DNA of 64,000 bases from Arbacia lixula (taxonomy: Eukaryota > Echinodermata > Echinoidea > Arbacioida > Arbaciidae): positions 6,769,681 through 6,833,680 of the forward strand of contig OZ022584.1 in NCBI GenBank assembly GCA_963669155.1. Direction: 5' to 3'. This document shows, piece by piece, positions 10,154-21,896 of this stretch (positions are counted from its first letter, which is position 1; each line of letters opens with the position of its first letter). A model generated the notes under the pieces. It saw nothing but the letters and a program-made list of their open reading frames with translations. It did not search any database and was not told the origin of the DNA. The translations under genes were made by a program, and so were the position numbers.

Positions 10154-10545
10154 TTATAGCATGTGGGACCCAACAGGAGGCTGCATCATGCTGATGATAG
10201 GTAGTGCAGCCTCTCTGAACGTATTTGGGTTTCCATGCAGAATGACATTTCCTGGTAATCTGTTCCATATCCGTACTGTCCTAGGGAACATTGCATATTT
10301 GTATGTGTCTATTGTAGCTTTAGGTATGGCATATTTAGCTATATGGTCGTGCCTACCATGGTAGGTTGCTGGAGAAATGACCTGTGGCAAAGGCACGCGA
10401 ACCAGTTGATGGTGCATCCGGTGAAAAAGGGAGCATTGTGCTAAGAGCCGACGAGTGTGGAGGCTGTTCCATCCAAGGGTGGAGACCAAGGCTGAGGAGG
10501 ATGTTGCTCTCCTGAAGTCACAATGAACGAATCGGGTTGGCAGAT
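10154..10545 (-). pseudogene. LINE reverse transcriptase C-terminal region, frame-shifted
   Basis: This continues the reverse transcriptase ORF in a different frame. Near 10520-10560 the frame with ...VESLEQVQRSA is replaced by one reading KDLPTRFVHCDFRR..., LGWNSLHTRR and FPRTVRIWNRLP, which is the standard end of CR1/jockey-type polyproteins. So one indel separates it from the main ORF. It stops at 10154. Confidence 0.8.
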
Positions 10546-11789
10546 CTTTGTACTTGTTCCAGTGATTCAACAGCTGTAACAGTGTGCGGATTCCATGCCT
10601 CAGAAGCGTACTCCAGTTGAGGACGGACTAACGCAGTATATGCCCTGGCCTTAACCTTTTTGGAACACGGTGATAGAGTTCTGCGGATGAGGCCCAGTGT
10701 ACGACTGGCCTTTCGCCTGATGTCCTGGCAGTGAAGATTCCAACGCAGATCTGTAGTCACTGTCACTCCCAGGTATTTGTAGTTGTTGGCTCTAGGTATT
10801 GCATCGGAGTCAAGAAAATAGTCATAGGTGCGAGGAGAGCGTTTACGTGTGATGGAAAGTACAGCACATTTCTTGACATTAAATTTCATTTGCCATGTAG
10901 CAGACCAGGATGACAGCTGTAGTAGATCTTGCTGTAGGATGTGAAAGTCTTCATCAGTCACAATCTCTCTATAGACGACACAGTCATCAGCAAACAGCCG
11001 AAGAGAGGATTTGATGTTATCTTGGATGTCGTTGATGAAGAGAAGGAAGAGAGTCGGACCGATGACCGAGCCTTGGGGGACACCAAAGGAGACATCCCTC
11101 CATGAAGACTGTTTGCCGTTAACAACCACAGACTGCTTCCTGTCTGAAAGAAAAGCCATTATCCAGTTGAAAGTGTCACCTTTGATGCCGTAATGCTGGA
11201 GCTTGATGCCAAGACGTTCATGGGGCACTCTATCAAAGGCCTTTTGGAAGTCTAAGAAGATAGCATCAACTTGACTGCGTTTCTGTAAAATGAAAGACCA
11301 GTCATGAACGGCTAACGACAGTTGGGTGGTAGTTGATAGTCCCTGGCGGAAGCCATGCTGGGCATCACTAAGAATCTCATTGGATAGAAGATGTTTGGAA
11401 ACATGGCTGAGGACTATGTGCTCCATTATCTTACAGGCAGTACAGGTGAGGGATATTGGCCGGTAGTTTGATGGGTCACTCTTGTCGCCCGACTTGTGAA
11501 TTGGTGAAACGAGAGCCTTTTTCCATTGTGATGGTATAGTACCTGTATTATAACTTTGTTGAAATAAAAGGGCAAACACAGGGGCAATCTCACAGGCTAT
11601 AAGCTTAAGAAGCTTGGATGGGATTTCATCAGGCCCTCTAGCTTTGGACGGGTTGAGTTGCTTCAACTGCTTTTCCACTCCTCTCCTGTCAATGTGTAGA
11701 TGGCCAATAGATGGGTAAGGAGACTGGCCCTTTGATGGTAGTCTCTGAGTATTTTCTTGAGTGAACGTGGTGTGGAAAAAATTGTTCAA
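10518..11789 (-). CDS. Reverse transcriptase of the truncated LINE
   Basis: This 423-codon frame contains ordered reverse transcriptase motifs: NPSKARGPDEIPSKLLK (block 0), YRPISLTCTACKIME (block 2), DAIFLDFQKAFDRVPHERL with the first catalytic Asp (block A), FGVPQGSVIGPTLFLLFIND (block B), and LRLFADDCVVY with the FADD catalytic pair (block C). After these comes a YLGVTVTTDLRW block. It lacks an apurinic endonuclease domain and ends early through a frameshift (previous entry). It would act in cis as an RNA/DNA-dependent polymerase in target-primed reverse transcription, but this copy is incomplete and dead. The reading frame is otherwise uninterrupted, so the insertion is fairly young. Confidence 0.92.
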   Translation of the reverse strand: MNNFFHTTFTQENTQRLPSKGQSPYPSIGHLHIDRRGVEKQLKQLNPSKARGPDEIPSKLLKLIACEIAPVFALLFQQSYNTGTIPSQWKKALVSPIHKSGDKSDPSNYRPISLTCTACKIMEHIVLSHVSKHLLSNEILSDAQHGFRQGLSTTTQLSLAVHDWSFILQKRSQVDAIFLDFQKAFDRVPHERLGIKLQHYGIKGDTFNWIMAFLSDRKQSVVVNGKQSSWRDVSFGVPQGSVIGPTLFLLFINDIQDNIKSSLRLFADDCVVYREIVTDEDFHILQQDLLQLSSWSATWQMKFNVKKCAVLSITRKRSPRTYDYFLDSDAIPRANNYKYLGVTVTTDLRWNLHCQDIRRKASRTLGLIRRTLSPCSKKVKARAYTALVRPQLEYASEAWNPHTVTAVESLEQVQRSANPIRSL

Positions 11790-12448
11790 TGCCTCACCAT
11801 TTCGTCTGCAAGGAATCTCTGTTTTAGATTAAAATACTGGGTTAACTTATCTACAACTCTAATCTACACCATAATCTCAACAGTTAACCCTATTCCAGAC
11901 CCTCTACCCTAACCCATATATATCAGCATGTGATGGTAGACGAAATGGTGAGTGGACCAACTGGGATTGGACCAAATGGCAAATCACCATAATGATGACC
12001 TGAATTCCACATGATTCTGAAGAGCTGTCAAGTGTAATGATAAGGTTTGAGAGAGGTGTATATGGTTGATAACTCGTTTTTATTTCGTTGTTTTTTTTAA
12101 ATTGTACATGGATTAAATCTGTACTGAAATGTCTGTCAAGGTCTCATGCATTCCTTAAGAAAAATAAGGGAATTTGGGAAGGCCATGTAGACAAACCTTT
12201 AGCAGAGATGTGCAGGTACTTGAACTTGAATTGTCAGTATGAATATATGCCCATGGCTTTTAGCTGAAGGAATGTAGTGCCCATATTATCCTGTATATGG
12301 GAACTTGTAATACAGTGTACTGGTACCCTGAAGGTAAAACTCGATGTATCATCATAAGTGTTTATGAAATCATGATACATATATCAGAATGGTATTGAAA
12401 CTACATGTATGCCCAACTTGACCAAAAGTTTAAGCTACACAATCTTGT

Positions 12449-13849
12449 GCAATAAATTGTTATTTGATTAATTTTGTTAAACCATATAGTGTGCCATCCA
12501 GTTTGATTTTCTATGAATGTTGTGTGATGCTGAAAGAGAAGGAGGAAGGAATCGTTGCACATGTACGTCTGTCTGTTTATTGTGTACATCATTTACCAGT
12601 AGGAGCATGCAGGTGGATGTAGAACATTATGCTTCCAGGTGTGAGGATGACATGGTGAAGTTATAAAAAGAATCTTGAGAGAGTGGAAGATGAATAACTA
12701 ATGAGGTGAAATGGTGCGACTGCAGATGGAAGGTTTCTAGTAAACAAATGTTAGAACATAAACAGAAAAGGGCAGTGACTTTATGTAGGTTTTGTAGAGG
12801 ATGTAAACAAACTGATGAACTTTGATGGAAGCTTACTGATTGCAAACGTGATATTTGTGATGAATGATGATGAATCACAAAATAATACTGTCAATATGAT
12901 TAGGATATTCATGTTTATTAAAAAATACAAATGTATGCTTAGAAAATGTTACTTTAAGGATGGCCCGTCCCTTTTACAAACATCTCCAAAATTGATGAAA
13001 GCTTGCACATTGTTAGCATGTATCTTTGAAATACCAACTGTGAAATTTTCATGTCAGAGGTACTATAACTCCTGTAGAATAAATGAAAATCTAACTAGTT
13101 TTCACTGAGATTTGAGTATTTTTGTGGTGCGAAAAAAGAAAGCTCGATCAACTATCAAAGATCATTTCCTCAAAACCGAATACATGTACATGTATTACGC
13201 TTTGTCGATTAATTCCAGGGAAAGGTTATATAGCCACTCTCTCAAATGATCACAAAGTCAGGGAACTTTCAGAATTAGGTCTGCCTAAGAGACGGGCTAC
13301 CTTGAATTGATTATCAGACCTTTCCTTCTCACTGGTACACAAAGAACGAATAAGGCTTTTATGCACACATTCTCCATGAGTGGATTAACAAGGCTAATAG
13401 TATACCATAGCCACAAAATGTTAAAAAGGTGAAGGGACATGGGGGATAAAGGATGGTGTAGAAGGAGGGTCAGGAGAGAGAATGGGAGCTGTGGTATAAA
13501 GAATGGAGGAGAGAGAGAGAGAGAGAGATTGGGGGGGGGGGGGGAAGGGGGGAGACAGACGGCATGGTAAGGGAGATCGAGAAGGCGAGAGGAGAGACGC
13601 AGCTGTCGTGTACCTTTCTGCAGGCCTTGTAGCCTTGTAGCCTTACTACATGTACCAGGCGTATGTTTTCATACAGCAAAACTATGTAGTCTTTATAGAA
13701 AGATCTTTGGGGTTTAGAGCCAGAATACGGCTGCTGATGATATGTGGTAATTAATAATGTAGCTGTTGAACTGCATTTACATGTTCACATCAAATTATGA
13801 TTGCCTTCTAAAATAAAGTCTGACGTCGAGCTGATCTGAGACTAGCGTA
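12449..13849. other. Intergenic DNA upstream of FANK1
   Basis: No supported gene was found. There is a GA microsatellite (13508-13528) followed by a G tract (about 13532-13543) and a G/A-rich stretch to 13560. Confidence 0.5.
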
Positions 13850-14293
13850 TACGTAAAACTATGCATATTCCGGATGCGATGATCAGCGGAGGCGTCCACA
13901 GCAACGGGGCAGAAAGGTAGCGAAATCCCGCGGTTCTATCAAATATCAGGATGGAATGTCAGTATAATTAATGTCTAACGAAGACTATTCAAAGTATTAT
14001 CGATCTCTCGTATCACATGTAAAGTCTAGACGTAGTTCTTCTTGAACTTTTCGAGTTCTCTCAAACTCGGAGTAAGTCGATTATTGGAAGCCGACCGTGT
14101 GCATCAGCCATCGGACTTCCCCGGGATCCACCCGCAGCAAAGGAGGCGTAACTTGGACGAGAGATCCGGTGGCGTTGTGTGTGTTACCGTACACTGCACC
14201 CAATCTACTGATTTGGAATTGAATCTCTGTTGCGGATGGGGGCAGGCTCATCTACCTTTTAGATCTGTGACAAAGAAAAAAAAAATATCAGCA
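13850..14293 (+). promoter_or_regulatory. FANK1: Probable FANK1 promoter and 5' UTR
   Basis: CpG-containing sequence, richer in G+C than its surroundings, leads into the ATG at 14294. The 5' UTR cannot be bounded from sequence alone. An AGCAAC at 13900 matches one half of an RFX X-box, but the other half is poor. Confidence 0.4.
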
Positions 14294-14300
14294 ATGTCAG
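14294..14300 (+). CDS. FANK1: FANK1 exon 1, 7 coding bases
   Basis: ATG TCA G is followed by GTGAGT. It joins exon 2 to give Met-Ser-Ala-Pro. Such a tiny coding first exon is plausible but is the least certain exon of the gene; an upstream alternative start cannot be excluded. Confidence 0.65.
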
Positions 14301-17300
14301 GTGAGTGGCCAAACTGTCTATGTTGTTTTCAAAGGTAGGGGTCTAAATTTGTAGGTCAAAACTGAGTGATCACAATGTCAATGCAGCAAAAAACAAACCA
14401 AACCGGGGCATGTTTCTGCCTGCCATTAGAATGCGACTGACATCTCATAAAGAAGAATGATTATTCTATGGCTTGATAAGTAATCAATCATTTTCATGAA
14501 GATTGCTGTGATACCCGTCCTTCGTTTTCTTTTGTTTAATCAATTGATTTGATTTGATTTTTTTCTTGATTTTTTAAAAATTTTGCCCAAAATGAAGTGA
14601 TGCTCACCATCCAAAACTCCTAACCACACCACAACTAATATGCTTAGCCTTAGTGAAGTTTGACAAATACATGCTTAGTGGGGTTCTACAAAATGTAGCA
14701 CCCAAAATGCAATGAAATGAAATGAAATATACTTTTCATGGCCCTAATTGCACAACTTGGCTTTCCATAAATCATTATTGTTTTCAAGGATTGTCTGAAC
14801 GAGATTAATAGGTGCAGGAGAGTTCCAGCAGTTCCAGCATTTAGAACTGATTTAAGAGTTATAATATGTAGCTTTGAGAATTGCCTCAGGGCTAATATCA
14901 GATTTGGAACTAGGCTTTACAGTTGTAATGGTGTTAAGAAATTCGTCCTAGATCAATATTTTTTTTATACATGTACATGTATGTTTGATACTGAATATTG
15001 TATATCATGACTTGTTTTAACAACAAAAAATTTAAAAGATTAGTCATTACAGTCACTGTTCACAAATGTTTGTACATAAGTTAATGCCAAGGGGGGCTAA
15101 TTCAGGGGGACTTTTTAAATGATCTTTAGTCCTGCAATACACTATTATCTATAATTTTGTGAAAGATATGCAAGAAGAGAAGTTGTCCTAGATCTCTGAA
15201 AATAAGTCCTCTCTGCCTTGTTGGTAGCAAAAAAATGAATAAGCCACATAGGATTAAGAACAGCAATATCTAGAAAATCTTCAAACTGTACATTTATACC
15301 ATACTATTTAAAATGTTTTTACTGTGACTTTGAATGTTATTGGCAATCATTAATTTCATTGACTTTTGTTGCCAAGCTAAAATCTCATTTACATGTTTGT
15401 CAAACAGTGTCTTAAATTTCTGCCTGTTATAAAAAAACAAGACCCTCATATAAATTAAGAGCTGGTATAGATCTGTTTTACCTACAATCTATAATCTTTC
15501 AGGGTTTTGCTTATTCACTGCTGAAATGTTGACTATAATCTGTACAGGTACATGTTATACTCTACACGCAGTGTTACACAGCCTTGCTCTGTCACAAATA
15601 TGTGTTACCATTTACTCTCTGACACCCTTTGGTCATCTTCCAGCCCCGAATCGGCCAGATCCCCCGGTGGTGGGAAAGGTGACTCATCACAGCATTGAGC
15701 TGTACTGGGATGCGGCCTCCAAGCAGGATACGGTTGCCAAGGGAGACGGCAGGCTGCGTTACATCGTGCAGGAATCAGAACCCACTCAGGGTTGGGGCAA
15801 TGTTTACACGTAAGCACACCAACAAACCCTTACCTTTTTAGACATTGTGGCACATATCAAAAGAATAGTTGTAAAACTGGTAATTGTTCGCGCTTTTCGT
15901 GCAGCATACAGCAAGTGCGAATTTGATATCACAGCAAATCTAAAACCATCCTGCTATCTTGAGCAGGCTAGACGGGTAAGTCTATCAGGAATTCTGGAGT
16001 TACTACTCTTGTGCGTATTGCATGCAGTGTGGCATTGCACAGCAATGCCTTCAGCATTTGTGCGGCGTTAAGTGCTCATATAATGCTTTGTTCTGGGATT
16101 TGTTGATAATTTTCATGCATAATTATTGGGTGAATTGTTTTATAGTAACAAGTACTTCTTGTGTGCGAAAATAAGGTCCCATGAATATATGTACCATGTA
16201 CACTACAGCTCAAAGGAATTGGCTTTCATAGGGAAAGGGAAAGGGAAAGGGAAGAAAGGGAAGGAGCTGCAGTTTTAAACTGCATTATATTTTGTCCAGT
16301 TCAGCATGAAACACAATGCTTTTTAGGCTAATGCATCATGCTTCATGCTGAACTGGACAAAATATGTCGCGGTTTAAAACTGCAGCTCCTTCCCTTTCCC
16401 TTTCCCTATGCCAATTCCTTTTAGCTGTTGTGTACATGTACATGTGACAGATGTGAAAATGAATAGCTTTTGATCTGATACTACATGACCAATTGTTGGA
16501 CAGTAGCATGCATACTGTCCATGACATCAGAAGGCCAAAAAGTACTATCCAAACATAGTATACTGTTCAGCTGGTGGAAGATTATAGTCATAAATTTTTG
16601 TGTGTAGCTTTATCACAAGAGTTTTCATGTTGATTTTGTTTGCCAAAAAAAATGTGTGCATTGCATGAGCAGTGCAAAAACAAATCACCGAGGATCAGGG
16701 CCGCAAATAAAGTGAAGATAAAAAGAGCTTCAGTGGATTTTTAAATGTTCTTATACAGTATGGTGTAGTGCACTATATAATTTGATGGGATTGTTTCATG
16801 AAGTAAATAGAAGTCCCTAGCAGTATTTTTTGTTATTCCCCCCCCCCCCCCCCGGACAACCACTTGAAACTAACACTAGGCACATTCCTAGTTTTAAATA
16901 TTAATAATACACCTGCTCCTAAAAGGCCATCAACCTCAACCACACATCGTCAAATTGTGGGTGAATTCTCGCATTCACAGGATTGATTTTTATGCATCTT
17001 GGATTTGTAGCAGACAAAGCGCAGCATAATTATAATTTCACCTGGTCATATTGGCTTGTGTGTTCTTGCATGCTAGTAGATTGAACCATTCATGATAATG
17101 CACCTTAAACACTTATCAGTCAGTTGGTCTGACTGAACAATGGGTCTAACATGCAGAGACGCAGGGTGCGTTTATGCTCAATTTGCAAAGGCAGAATCAG
17201 CGTTTTGAAACGCTAATTGAAGACGCTCATCCAAAATGCCCGTACCGGAGATATTGTTTTTGTTGAGATGACGTCACTTAAATTCGAATGTGTTCTGTGT

Positions 17301-20300
17301 TTGTGCATCCCCATTAAACGTGATTAGTTAGAATCAATGATCATAAACGCACCACTTTGTGCATTTTGAGACGTTTTAAAATGGCACTTATATAAATGAG
17401 CATGAACGCATCCGCATTTTGAATTACATGAAAATGAGTATCAAAACGCTGATTTTGGCCCCCCCCCAAAATGAGCATTTGACGTACCACATCTTGCTTG
17501 TTTCTACGAGCAACAAATGTGCATTGACCCTTAAAAAGTTCACCACACTTTACGAGCCATGAGCTTTCTATTGGTAGATGTACCTTGAATCTATTGTTCA
17601 TTATTTTCTTTTAAAATAATTTAATTGATTTGAATTGAATTTTTTGTCTTAATAAAGTCTGCACCTGCAGACTAAGTGAACACTGCCAAGACTGATTTGA
17701 GCCCTGTTGTTTACTGAATGCATTGATCGTTGTCCCTAGCAACTGCTTGATCTATCTGTTTTGATTAACCAGCACTCGGTGTGATAACTTAGCAACATAC
17801 ATAGGTCAAAGGCAAGCTTAAATTACATGTAGTCAAAATTATCTTTATATTACATAAGCCTGAGTGGATACCTCTGTACATTGTCACTCTCATCATAATC
17901 CTTTCTTAGCGGTAGAGTTCATGGATGATGACATGACGGTAAATTTGATGTAAAATTAGAATGGGACCTGTGCTGACAGCTGAACAGTTCTGCTACATGT
18001 ATATATCATCTTTACCACTGCTACCTTTCACCCTTATAAACGTGGATTCAGATCATCATCAGAGCTGGCAACATTTCCATGAAGTTACATAAAATGTTTT
18101 GGGGGGAATTACTATGTACATGCTGAGACGCTAAACTTTTAAGATCCTTTGCACTCTTCTTTACCGCAATTATGTATTTTGCTATATTACTATACTTGTA
18201 CATGTAATATGTATGATAGCATCATCATTTCATTATAAAGTTCCTGTTTTAAGAAACACAAAATCCATGAAACTAAAGTAGTCTATGAATTATTTGAATA
18301 AATATTTTCCCTTACCTTGATAGGAAGATACAGAAAGTACTGGATGTACAGTGTACAAGTATATATTACAACATGTTTTAGAATTGTATTTAAGTTTGAT
18401 GTAAAATATCCAGGACTGTATAATAGGGTCAATTTGCTGATTTAGTGATTAATTGTTGATTAATAACAGGTATTTAACAATTTAAAATTCATTGTCAAAT
18501 GAAGTGTTATTATAATATAAGATTTCAACATATGTAGCAAAAATAAAGCTACATCTTGTTCAGATACTTGTAACTATTCTGTCATTTGTAAGTTTACTAA
18601 TTTCAAATTCACTTTACCTTTGATAATTTTGAGTGCTTTGCCGGAACAAGTCACTCTAGTCACTTTGAGTTTGATGTCGCAAAAGTGTCAGGGGAACTTG
18701 GGGAAGGAAAGAGTATTAATTTTTATAATGTCTACGGTCTACACTTGAGTTGACAAGAGTGGCAGAGCAAACAATGAAGCCTAGCAACACACGAGCCTGA
18801 ATGAAGTATGCCTTTTGAATGCACAACTCCTGTGCCACTGATTTTTGTACAAGTTTGCATCTAGTGCTAAGTTTTAAGTGTCAAAGTGTGTCTAGATACA
18901 CAAAAATGCACAAAAATATATCACCAGGACTTCAATTGTCTGAAAAATTCCATGTCAGAAAGCATGTGGATGTTAGGCTTCACTTGTGCTTTAAATCAAT
19001 TTTGCATCTGTAGTCATGATTTTGACAAAATGAAATACATGGAATTATTATGCAAACAGTGCAAGCTTTTTCAAGGTACTCAAGTGCCATAGCAATATTC
19101 CAGATGATTGTTTTAAACATCCTTGAAAATCATGATCTATGTGTACATTGTACTAATCAAAGAGTCAGTCAGTCTAAATGCAATGTTTGTTTATCAGACT
19201 GTACCTACAAATATTGATATGAATGTTGCAAACATAGTTTTAATACTAAGTACTGGAATGTTTAGATATTTTTGTACTTATAGGTTTAGACTTGCTTTGA
19301 GCCTCCCTTTTTTTTGTTAGATCACAAACATAACGGGGAATCACTAAAAAGGGGGGGGGGGGGGGGGGGTGGCGGGGGGGGGGGTGAGTTGCATTGGTGG
19401 AGATGGAGGCATCTACTGTAGGATCTCCTAGAGGTTCAAAATGTATCCTTCAGCCAACGGTTTGGGGATTGGTCAGTATTGGTCTATGTAGATCTAGATA
19501 CTGAACATGTACACTGGATCAGTATCAGGTCTTCAACAAAGCTGATGGATACACTTGTACATGCTCATTTACCTCCTGAGTTGAATGGAGCAATAGTGTA
19601 AGCCTGGGCTATCTCAATTATGTAAATATATTCACTAAGAACAAGCTGTTAAACCCTCTCAACCATTCAGTCAATTGTGTGGCTGCTTTGAGCAGCAGTC
19701 AAGGGGAGAGAGAAGGGGATGTTCTGAGAGCTTTAAAGTGTTGGGCAGGGAGTGCTTGAGTGAAAGCGAATAAGATGTTTGTCACAAGAAGTTTCTCATT
19801 GTATCTACATGTAGTTGCCTTATTTGGTGTGATGATAGAGCCTCTACTTAATGCAGACTCGCCTGGAACAGTCCAGCACACACTGACCGTATTAGAATAC
19901 TAGAGAGTAGTCTGAAACTATAAATTGGATCTAGAATCCTTTCATTTCTTTGAGTCAAAATCATATTGTTTGCATGCAGTACTTCTGGACTACGTATGTA
20001 TGCATGTTAGTCCTTGTTAGTCCAAAGAACTGTTTAGGTGGCTACATTGGCTGAAGAATGATAGGATTTAAGCATTCCTTCAGCAGCTAGATGTATATTA
20101 AATGACAACATGAATATTAGATTTTAGTAAGTTTTCAACAATCATCTGTACATCTTATACTTGTTGGAATTGGAGGCATGTCTTGTACCTGAAGCAAGGT
20201 TCCTTTCAGCCTCCCAGTAATAAAGAGTTATTGATTATTATCTGGAGCAATCTTGACAGCTTTTGTTAAGCCTCGTTGATCATGTAAAGACCCTTGACGT

Positions 20301-21688
20301 CAAACCTACTTACCATGAAATGAAGAACAATGGAGGGGGACAGTGCAACTCAAATTAAATCCCAGATTAGATGGGTGGTCATCAAGACCATGTACACTAT
20401 TAAAGATAAGACAATTTTCAGACCACCACCCTTGGATGCATATTGTGTCAAAGTAGAGGTTGTGCATGTACACTACAGCTCAAAGGAATTGGCATTGGGT
20501 AAAGGGAAAGGGAAGAAAGGGAAGGATCGAGCCGCAGTTTTAAACCGTGGTATATTTCATCCAGTTCAGCATGAAACACGATGCATCATCCTAAAAAGCA
20601 TCATGTTTCATGCTGAACTGGACGAAATATACCTTGGTCTAAACTGCGGCTCCTTCCCTTTCTTCCCTTTCCCTATACCCGATGCCAATTCCTTTGAGCT
20701 GTAGTGTAGACAAGATTAGGAATAGGGTGAATAAAACGTGTCGTGGGAAAGCTTTTTTCTTGATGAAGATCTTTTATCACTTGATACCATCGAACCACGG
20801 CCGATTCCAATCCTCATGATTTGTTTGAAGTGACTGTATTATCAGATGTTTTGTAATGATTGAAAATTTGGACATATCTTGCACAAAATGAGCAGTTACA
20901 ATGTACATGTATAGTGATTTTATCACCAATTCATTTCATGCAGCTGTCATGTACTTTTTTTTTCTATGGATTGATTTGAATAATGGTTGAGAATGGCTCA
21001 GTTTTAGTTTTCCCATCCTAATTTCCTTATTGCATATTATATAATACAAATTTTATCTGTTTGACTTTCTGACAGTAGTATCTGTAGAGCTGACATCAGT
21101 GTCTGTACTGCAAGCTACCTAACTAAGCAAATTTATTGATCAAATCTTTCCTAAAACCTGTAACTCCTGAAAATATATTTTCTTTAGATATATACAGACA
21201 AAGTAGTTGTGAATTAGAGTGGATGACGGACTTTCATTTTGTGAAATGAAGATTCCCTGTAGGTGTGACATTGATATTCCCTGGGTGATACATTTGCTTG
21301 AAACCAGAGAGCGGATATGCAAAGAAAGAAAAGGAACATGAATAGTGCAGCTGCAGATTTTATGAGTGTTTATTTGTTTATAGGGGTACTGCCAAGGTGA
21401 CGACTGTTCAATGATGAGCTGCAATACACACTCTGATATCATCAAAAGTACAGTGATGAGAGCTGCTCTGTAAAGGGCAGGACATCTATTTTATTGAGCT
21501 GTACCTGTATCTCATATCTTCCTACATGCATGAAGAGGGAATAGTCGCTGCCCCAGGACTCATGATTGCATGTGTAGACCTCAGAATGAAGTGTGAAATT
21601 AAATCATTCATGTGATGTGACTATCCATCATTGTGTTTGTGCATTCGGTTGACGCTACATAAAGAATTATTCTCTCTCCATACATGTA

Positions 21689-21738
<50 letters not shown>

Positions 21739-21840
21739 GTCTCCGTATCTGTCTTGTTGTCTTTTTTGTCTGTGACTCAATCCCTCCAGTCTTCCTTTCC
21801 TTGCTCCCTCTTTATCTTTCTTCCCCTCCTTTTCTCTCTT

Positions 21841-21896
<56 letters not shown>

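Larger units (their letters stand above)
9973..11793 (-). mobile_element. 5'-truncated CR1/jockey-like non-LTR retrotransposon
   Basis: A minus-strand reverse transcriptase ORF ends in a short 3' tail and a tandem CAAGTAA-type microsatellite (TTGTTACTTGTTACTTG on the plus strand, about 9980-9996), as many CR1/L2-like LINEs do. CTCAC on both sides (9968-9972 and 11794-11798) fits a short target-site duplication. The endonuclease half of the ORF is missing, the usual outcome of incomplete reverse transcription. The exact ends are inferred from the interrupted host repeat. Confidence 0.8.
9868..12448. mobile_element. Interspersed repeat, copy B, interrupted by a LINE
   Basis: Bases 9868-9972 and 11794-12448 together match copy A at 8384-9254 with about 95% identity by eye. 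The LINE (9973-11793) sits inside the left arm of the inner inverted-repeat element. B lacks A's ~110-bp segment just before that arm. Confidence 0.75.

Noticed and set aside
13894..13905. RFX X-box in the FANK1 promoter (GTCCACAGCAAC)
   Set aside because: Only the AGCAAC half fits the consensus; the left half has two mismatches at key positions. FANK1's ciliary/testis biology makes it tempting but the site is weak.
14042..14338. 98-codon ORF over the FANK1 start region
   Set aside because: It is a different frame from the ATG at 14294, has no similarity to known domains, and crosses the exon 1 donor.
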